Source: Yoonia vestfoldensis DSM 16212 (GTDB lineage Bacteria > Pseudomonadota > Alphaproteobacteria > Rhodobacterales > Rhodobacteraceae). From it: DNA of 64,000 nt. The notes below the pieces were generated by a model. It saw nothing but the letters and a program-made list of their open reading frames with translations, was not told the origin of the DNA and did no database searches. Made by a program: the position numbers and the translations under genes. Of the stretch, positions 59,913 through 64,000 are shown one piece after another (within the stretch, counting starts at the first letter, position 1; each line of letters begins with the position of its first letter). The stretch is taken from NCBI RefSeq assembly GCF_000382265.1, contig NZ_KB907978.1, forward strand, positions 157,896-221,895. The letters run 5' to 3'.

Positions 59913-61428
59913 GGTTCAGAAATTCCGCATCCGCCGTGATGACGCTGCCGCTTCGGCGGAGCCCGCACAGCCTGCGGCTGCCGCCGAAGCGGCACCCAAC
60001 ATGCAAGACCAGTTGGATGCGATTGCACAGGAAGGTCTGACCGGCCGCCAGTTGCGCATGGCCCGCCGTGTTGCCCAGAAACAAGGCTTGGTCGTCGGAT
60101 CGGATTACGACGCCGTCCGGCAATTGCGCCTTGCCGGGATCGACCCTTTCCAGCGGCAATCCGTACTGGAACTGGTCCAGCCCAAGGCCCCCGCCGCCGG
60201 ACGGATTCAGCTCCCCGAGACGATCGGCAAGGGGAATACGCTGCCTGATGGCAAGGTGATCCAGCGCGCCAACAAGAACGCGTCCGAGATCATCAAGATC
60301 CAGCGCGACATCGCACGCCGCAGACGCCGCAAGCTGGTCTTGCTGACGACACGGCTGGCGATCTTCATCTTTCTGCCGACCTTTCTGGTGGGGTGGTATT
60401 TCTACAATATCGCGACACCGATGTATGCAACGAGCTCTGAAATCGTGATCCAGCAGGCGCAGCCTGCGCAGGGCGGCGCGACCGGCTTTTCCAACCTGTT
60501 TCAGGGCACGTCGATGGCGACCCAGCAGGACAGCATCGCGGTGCAATCCTATCTTGCCTCGCGCGAGGCGATGCTGCGGCTGGATGCCGACCATGGGTTC
60601 AAGGCGCATTTCAGTGATCCGGCGATCGACCCGATCCAAAGGCTGGAACCCGATGCCACCAACGAAGAGGCATTCAAGCTGTTCAAAAGCCATGTGGTCA
60701 TCAGTTATGATCCGACCGAAGGTCTGATCCGCATGGAGGTGATCGCCGCGTCGCCGGAAAAGGCGTATGAATTCTCGCAGGCCTTGATCGGCTATGCCGA
60801 AGAACAGGTCGATCAATTGACCAGCAGGTTGCGCACGGACCAGATGCAGGGCGCGCAAGAAAGCTATGAGGCAGCCGAACGCCGGAGATCAGAGGCACTG
60901 GCAGCCTGGCTTGCGATCCAGCAAGAGGTCCAGCAGATTGACCCGGTCAGCGAATCCGCCACCCGCATGGGTCAGATCGCGACGCTCGAAGGAGAGCGGC
61001 AGAGGCTGGAACTGGTGCTGCAATCACGGCTGAACGTGGACCGCCCCAGCGAAGTGCAGGTGCAGGCCTTGCGCGACCAGATCGCAAATATCAACGGGCT
61101 GATCACGAACCTGCGCGCCGACCTGATCGGGGGCACCGACAATCAGGGCTCGCTTGCTGCGCGCAACACCGAATTGTTGACGGCCGAGGAAAATTACACC
61201 TTCCAGACCATCATGGTCCAGCAGGCCCTGACACAGATGGAAACCGCCCGTATCGAGGCGAACCGGCAGGTGCGGTATCTGTCGGAAAGCGTGCGGCCGG
61301 TCCTGCCCGATCAGGCCACCTATCCGCGCGCCTTTGAAAATACAATTCTGGCGTTTTTCATTTTTTCAGGAATTTACCTGATGATCTCGCTTACCGCCTC
61401 TATCCTTCGTGAACAGGTCAGCTCTTGA
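59896..61428 (+). CDS. kpsE: capsule export inner-membrane protein (KpsE-like)
   Basis: A 510-residue polysaccharide co-polymerase family protein bridging the inner-membrane transporter and the outer-membrane channel. After a long acidic/alanine-rich N-terminus come two flanking membrane helices (LAIFIFLPTFLVGWYFYN and AFFIFSGIYLMISLTASIL) around a periplasmic coiled-coil region with VQSYLASREAMLRLD and ASPEKAYEFSQALIGYAEEQ. It lies between kpsT and kdsA, the stop overlapping kdsA by one base. Confidence 0.9.
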   Translation: MTIKPRVQKFRIRRDDAAASAEPAQPAAAAEAAPNMQDQLDAIAQEGLTGRQLRMARRVAQKQGLVVGSDYDAVRQLRLAGIDPFQRQSVLELVQPKAPAAGRIQLPETIGKGNTLPDGKVIQRANKNASEIIKIQRDIARRRRRKLVLLTTRLAIFIFLPTFLVGWYFYNIATPMYATSSEIVIQQAQPAQGGATGFSNLFQGTSMATQQDSIAVQSYLASREAMLRLDADHGFKAHFSDPAIDPIQRLEPDATNEEAFKLFKSHVVISYDPTEGLIRMEVIAASPEKAYEFSQALIGYAEEQVDQLTSRLRTDQMQGAQESYEAAERRRSEALAAWLAIQQEVQQIDPVSESATRMGQIATLEGERQRLELVLQSRLNVDRPSEVQVQALRDQIANINGLITNLRADLIGGTDNQGSLAARNTELLTAEENYTFQTIMVQQALTQMETARIEANRQVRYLSESVRPVLPDQATYPRAFENTILAFFIFSGIYLMISLTASILREQVSS

Positions 61429-62261
61429 TGCATATCGTCGAAATCGGAAACCTGAAGGTCGGCAACGATCTTCCGCTGCTGCTGATCGCTGGCCCCTGCC
61501 AGTTGGAAAGCACGGATCATGCGCAGATGATCGCGGGCCGCATGGCCGAAATCTGTGCGGCGCATGGCGCGCAATTCATCTTCAAGGGCAGTTTCGACAA
61601 GGCCAACCGCACGTCGTTGGGTGGCAAGCGCGGGCTTGGCATCGACGGCGGGCTGAAGGTCATGCAATCGGTCAAGGACAGCATCGGCTGCCCGGTGCTG
61701 ACCGATATTCACACAGCCGACCAATGCGCGCCTGTGGCTGCGGTCTGCGATGTGCTGCAGATCCCCGCCTTCCTGTGTCGGCAAACCGACCTTCTGATCG
61801 CCGCGGGCGAAACGGGGGCTGTCATCAACGTCAAGAAAGGGCAGTTTTTGGCCCCTTGGGACATGCCCAATGTCGTGGCCAAGATCGAAAGCACGGGCAA
61901 CAGGCGCATCCTCGTGACCGATCGCGGCACATCTTTTGGCTATAACACGCTGGTCGCGGACATGCGGGCGCTGCCGACGATGGCCCGCATGGGCTATCCC
62001 GTCGTGATGGACGCGACCCATTCGGTCCAGCAACCGGGCGGACAGGGCGGATCATCGGGCGGACAACGCGAATTCGCCCCCGTGATGGCGCGGGCGGCGG
62101 TATCGCTTGGCATCGCGGCAGTATTTATCGAAACGCATGAAGACCCCGACAATGCGCCGTCAGACGGGCCGAACATGATCCCCCTTGACCAGATGGACGC
62201 GCTGGTCAAAAGCCTGATGGGTTTCGATGCGCTGGCAAAGGCGGACCCGATCCGGGTCTAG
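61428..62261 (+). CDS. kdsA: 3-deoxy-8-phosphooctulonate (Kdo-8P) synthase
   Basis: Condenses arabinose-5-phosphate with phosphoenolpyruvate in Kdo synthesis. The 277-residue enzyme has LLIAGPCQLES, FKGSFDKANRTS, GCPVLTDIHTADQ and VMDATHSVQQPGGQGGSSGGQ, all family signatures. ATG 61428 overlaps the kpsE stop (TGATG). Kdo is both lipid A core sugar and linker of group-2 capsules, so the location after kpsTE ties it to capsule assembly. Confidence 0.96.
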   Translation: MHIVEIGNLKVGNDLPLLLIAGPCQLESTDHAQMIAGRMAEICAAHGAQFIFKGSFDKANRTSLGGKRGLGIDGGLKVMQSVKDSIGCPVLTDIHTADQCAPVAAVCDVLQIPAFLCRQTDLLIAAGETGAVINVKKGQFLAPWDMPNVVAKIESTGNRRILVTDRGTSFGYNTLVADMRALPTMARMGYPVVMDATHSVQQPGGQGGSSGGQREFAPVMARAAVSLGIAAVFIETHEDPDNAPSDGPNMIPLDQMDALVKSLMGFDALAKADPIRV

Positions 62262-62327
62262 CGAATGGGGCTTTCCCTTCGGCGGACCGGACTTTAGGCT
62301 TGCGACGCCCGATTGAGGATCGACCCA

Positions 62328-63614
62328 ATGCGCGTAATTCTGCTTTTTCTGGTGATCATGGCGGCAGCGCCTGCCGCCTTCGCACAAGAGGCAACCGGCA
62401 CCATAACCACGGAAAATACCGCCCTGCAGGATGTCGCCATTGCCAACCGCATGCGCGAGATCATGGATGAATTGGGCGATTATTCTGACGTGATCGTCAC
62501 GGTCAACGAGGGCGTCGTCACGTTGCGCGGCACGACAACATCGACGGTCGAGGCGCTGGCCTTGCAGCCGCTGGCATCCCGGATCGAAGGCGTCGTGGCC
62601 GTCCGCAACGAGGTTACGGAAACCACGGACATCGCGAGGCGGCTGGACCCGGCTGTCGGACGGTTCGCCGCCAGGCTGGAACAGCTGGTGATTTTCCTGC
62701 CGCTTGCGCTGATCGCAGCCGTTGCTTTTGGCGTGGTCGTGCTGGTGGGATTCGCCATCGCCCGGATGAAACAGCCATGGGACAGGCTGGCCCCGAACAG
62801 CTTTATCGCCGACATCTACCGACAATTGCTGCGCGTGTTTTTCGTGGTAATCGGCATGGTGATCGCCCTTGATATCGTGAACGCGACAGCACTGCTGAGC
62901 ACGATCCTGGGCGCGGCGGGGATCATCGGGCTTGCCTTCGGTTTTGCGGTACGCGACACGGTCGAGAATTTCATCGCTTCTATCATGCTGTCGTTCCGGC
63001 AGCCGTTCCGCCCAAACGACAGCGTGGAAATCAATGGCGACCAGGGCAAGGTGATCCGCCTGACGAGCCGCGCGACGATCCTGTTGTCGCTTGACGGCAA
63101 TCACATCCGCATTCCCAACGCGACCGTCTTCAAAAGCCGGATCGTCAATTTCAGCCAGAACGCCGAGCGGCAGTTCCGTTTCATCATCCATGTGCACCGT
63201 GATGCAGATCTCCAGCAAACGCTTCTGCTGGTGAACCAAACGGTGCAGGCGCTGCCGTTCGTCCTTGACGATCCCGGCGCGCTGGTCTGGATCGAAGCAT
63301 TGCACCCCGAAACGATCGAACTGATCGTAACGGCCTGGATCGACCAGAACGAGACATCGTTCCCCCTCGCCAGAGGAGAGGCGCTGCGCCAGGTCAAGCT
63401 CGCGATCGAGGCGGCGGGTGTCGTCATTCCTGACGGGACGCAGCGGGTGAAACTGATCAGGCAAGCGCACGCGGTGGCGGCAACGTCGCGCGAAACTCGG
63501 CAAATCGAGGATGTTGTCCCGTCGCAGGACGCCGCCCTGACCCGCATCGTCGAAGCCGAACGGAACCTTGAGAGCACCGAAGATCTTTTGCGTGCGGACA
63601 GGCCCAATGAATAG
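62328..63614 (+). CDS. BON-domain MscS-type mechanosensitive channel
   Basis: A 428-residue inner-membrane protein. A signal (MRVILLFLVIMAAAPAAFA) leads to an N-terminal BON domain at about residues 35-95 (VIVTVNEGVVTLRGTTTS), which may bind membranes. Helices follow, the third being GAAGIIGLAFGFAVRDTVEN, the glycine-alanine pore helix of MscS, then the beta domain (FRPNDSVEINGDQGKVIRL). ATG 62328 has GAGGA 9 bases upstream. It lies 66 bp after kdsA and may be separately expressed. Confidence 0.92.
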   Translation: MRVILLFLVIMAAAPAAFAQEATGTITTENTALQDVAIANRMREIMDELGDYSDVIVTVNEGVVTLRGTTTSTVEALALQPLASRIEGVVAVRNEVTETTDIARRLDPAVGRFAARLEQLVIFLPLALIAAVAFGVVVLVGFAIARMKQPWDRLAPNSFIADIYRQLLRVFFVVIGMVIALDIVNATALLSTILGAAGIIGLAFGFAVRDTVENFIASIMLSFRQPFRPNDSVEINGDQGKVIRLTSRATILLSLDGNHIRIPNATVFKSRIVNFSQNAERQFRFIIHVHRDADLQQTLLLVNQTVQALPFVLDDPGALVWIEALHPETIELIVTAWIDQNETSFPLARGEALRQVKLAIEAAGVVIPDGTQRVKLIRQAHAVAATSRETRQIEDVVPSQDAALTRIVEAERNLESTEDLLRADRPNE

Positions 63615-63678
63615 TCCGCTTTTTGGAAAAACGGGGCTTGAACCGCCCCCCGCTTCGCAGTATCCAGCGCCACGCTGA

Positions 63679-63753
63679 TGGGATGTAGCCAAGTGGTAAG
63701 GCAACTGTTTTTGGTACAGTGTACCGTAGGTTCGAATCCTACCATCCCAGCCA
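63679..63753 (+). tRNA. tRNA-Gln (anticodon TTG), CCA encoded
   Basis: Cloverleaf of 75 bases. The acceptor TGGGATG pairs with CATCCCA; the D loop has AGTGGTAAGG; the anticodon stem ACTGT/ACAGT encloses TTTTGGT with anticodon TTG at 63711-63713; the T arm is GTAGG-TTCGAAT-CCTAC; G73 and CCA follow. The U1-A72 start is typical of tRNA-Gln. tRNA 3' ends are common integration sites, and a probable mobile element begins 160 bp downstream. Confidence 0.95.
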
Positions 63754-63915
63754 GCTAACCCTGCCCTCCGAAAAACCCTATGATCCAAGGCAGGTTGATC
63801 CGGCCCGATCCTGCCGTTTCGCCCCAAGTGCTGCCCCAGAGTGACCGGGCCATGACAGCCCAGTCGTCGTTGTTTTTATGGTCAGGATGTGACCTGCCCC
63901 CCGAGGCTCCCTCAT
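63754..63915. other. intergenic region after tRNA-Gln
   Basis: Apart from the loose hairpin, this stretch has no convincing gene. Just before the partial gene at 63916, the sequence TGTGACCTGCCCCCCGAGG (63886-63904) resembles the TGA-CTGCCCCC type of terminal inverted repeat in some IS elements, which would mark a mobile element edge. Its other end is outside the window. Confidence 0.35.
63789..63819 (+). terminator. possible terminator after tRNA-Gln
   Basis: GGCAGG (63789-63794) and CCTGCC (63810-63815) can pair, with a further GATC/GATC inside, followed by GTTTC. The stem is loose, so this is tentative. Confidence 0.35.
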
Positions 63916-64000
63916 TCATAACGAGAGTTTGCGGGTTTGGATTTCATATTCTTCGTCGTGAGTTTGGGCAAGCGCGTCGTGCGCGGAGCCCTCAAATTGC
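63916..64000 (-). CDS. 3' end of a probable transposase, cut by window edge
   Basis: On the minus strand a frame is open from the right edge to a TGA at 63918-63916 and encodes about 27 residues ending QTHDEEYEIQTRKLSL. Its end lies 12 bp from a candidate IS terminal repeat (63886-63904), as expected for the last gene of an IS element. The piece is too short to name a family with confidence. Confidence 0.4.
   Translation of the reverse strand, partial: QFEGSAHDALAQTHDEEYEIQTRKLSL

Noticed and set aside
62160..63827. Long minus-strand frame through kdsA end, MscS gene and tRNA
   Set aside because: It crosses a tRNA and antisense coding DNA and shows no motifs.

Overview
The window looks like chromosomal DNA of a marine-type Rhodobacterales (Roseobacter-group) alphaproteobacterium. 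The evidence is the gene content: ccoNOQP beside FnrL, short HisG with HisZ, a coenzyme-B12 ribonucleotide reductase, an FeS-type photolyase, a DUF1489 protein and a KpsT/KpsE pair with kdsA. Base composition is GC-rich, genes are tightly packed with many 1-8 bp overlaps, and the dispersed hairpin-plus-tail repeats resemble ones I associate with this order. The species cannot be named from sequence alone.

Layout. 1-6.8 kb: cbb3 oxidase operon (minus strand, ccoP cut by the left edge), a divergent universal stress gene sharing a region with two FNR boxes, a small lower-GC pair of unknown genes, fnrL and a lipid A-type acyltransferase. 6.9-13.1 kb: rhodanese (probable frameshift in its signal peptide), nrdJ with candidate NrdR boxes, DUF1489, an acyl-CoA ligase and an MFS protein. 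13.1-18 kb: hisS-hisZ-hisG, an Lrp regulator divergent from phenylalanine hydroxylase (probable frameshift), and slyX. 18-21.6 kb: dnaE. 21.6-31.2 kb: an ArsR regulator, then xdhABC fused by overlaps to a nucleoside/purine-type ABC importer, ending in a strong terminator; together these would import and oxidise purines. 31.2-42.4 kb: alanine symporter with a stress protein, ettA, two cold-shock genes with related leaders, tesA divergent from an ABC pair, gltX and a Tat-exported metallo-hydrolase. 42.4-50.5 kb: nadE, an 18-repeat MORN protein, an SDR-photolyase-glycosyltransferase-like operon, and leuA behind a leucine-rich leader peptide. 50.7-58.1 kb: mreBCD-mrdA-rodA (elongasome) plus a hydroxyacid dehydrogenase, then SseB-like and hydroxyisobutyrate-type dehydrogenase genes. 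59.2-63.6 kb: kpsT-kpsE-kdsA capsule export with a Kdo step, and a BON-MscS channel. The right end has tRNA-Gln and the edge of a probable mobile element.

The most unusual signals are regulatory or repetitive rather than new genes: (1) palindromic dispersed repeats sitting in frame inside nrdJ, xdhB and dnaE, with further intergenic copies; (2) a leu leader peptide whose transcript may start at its own ATG; (3) paired csp leaders with a compensatory base-pair change; (4) a twin FNR-box control region. No clearly new defence or CRISPR system is visible.
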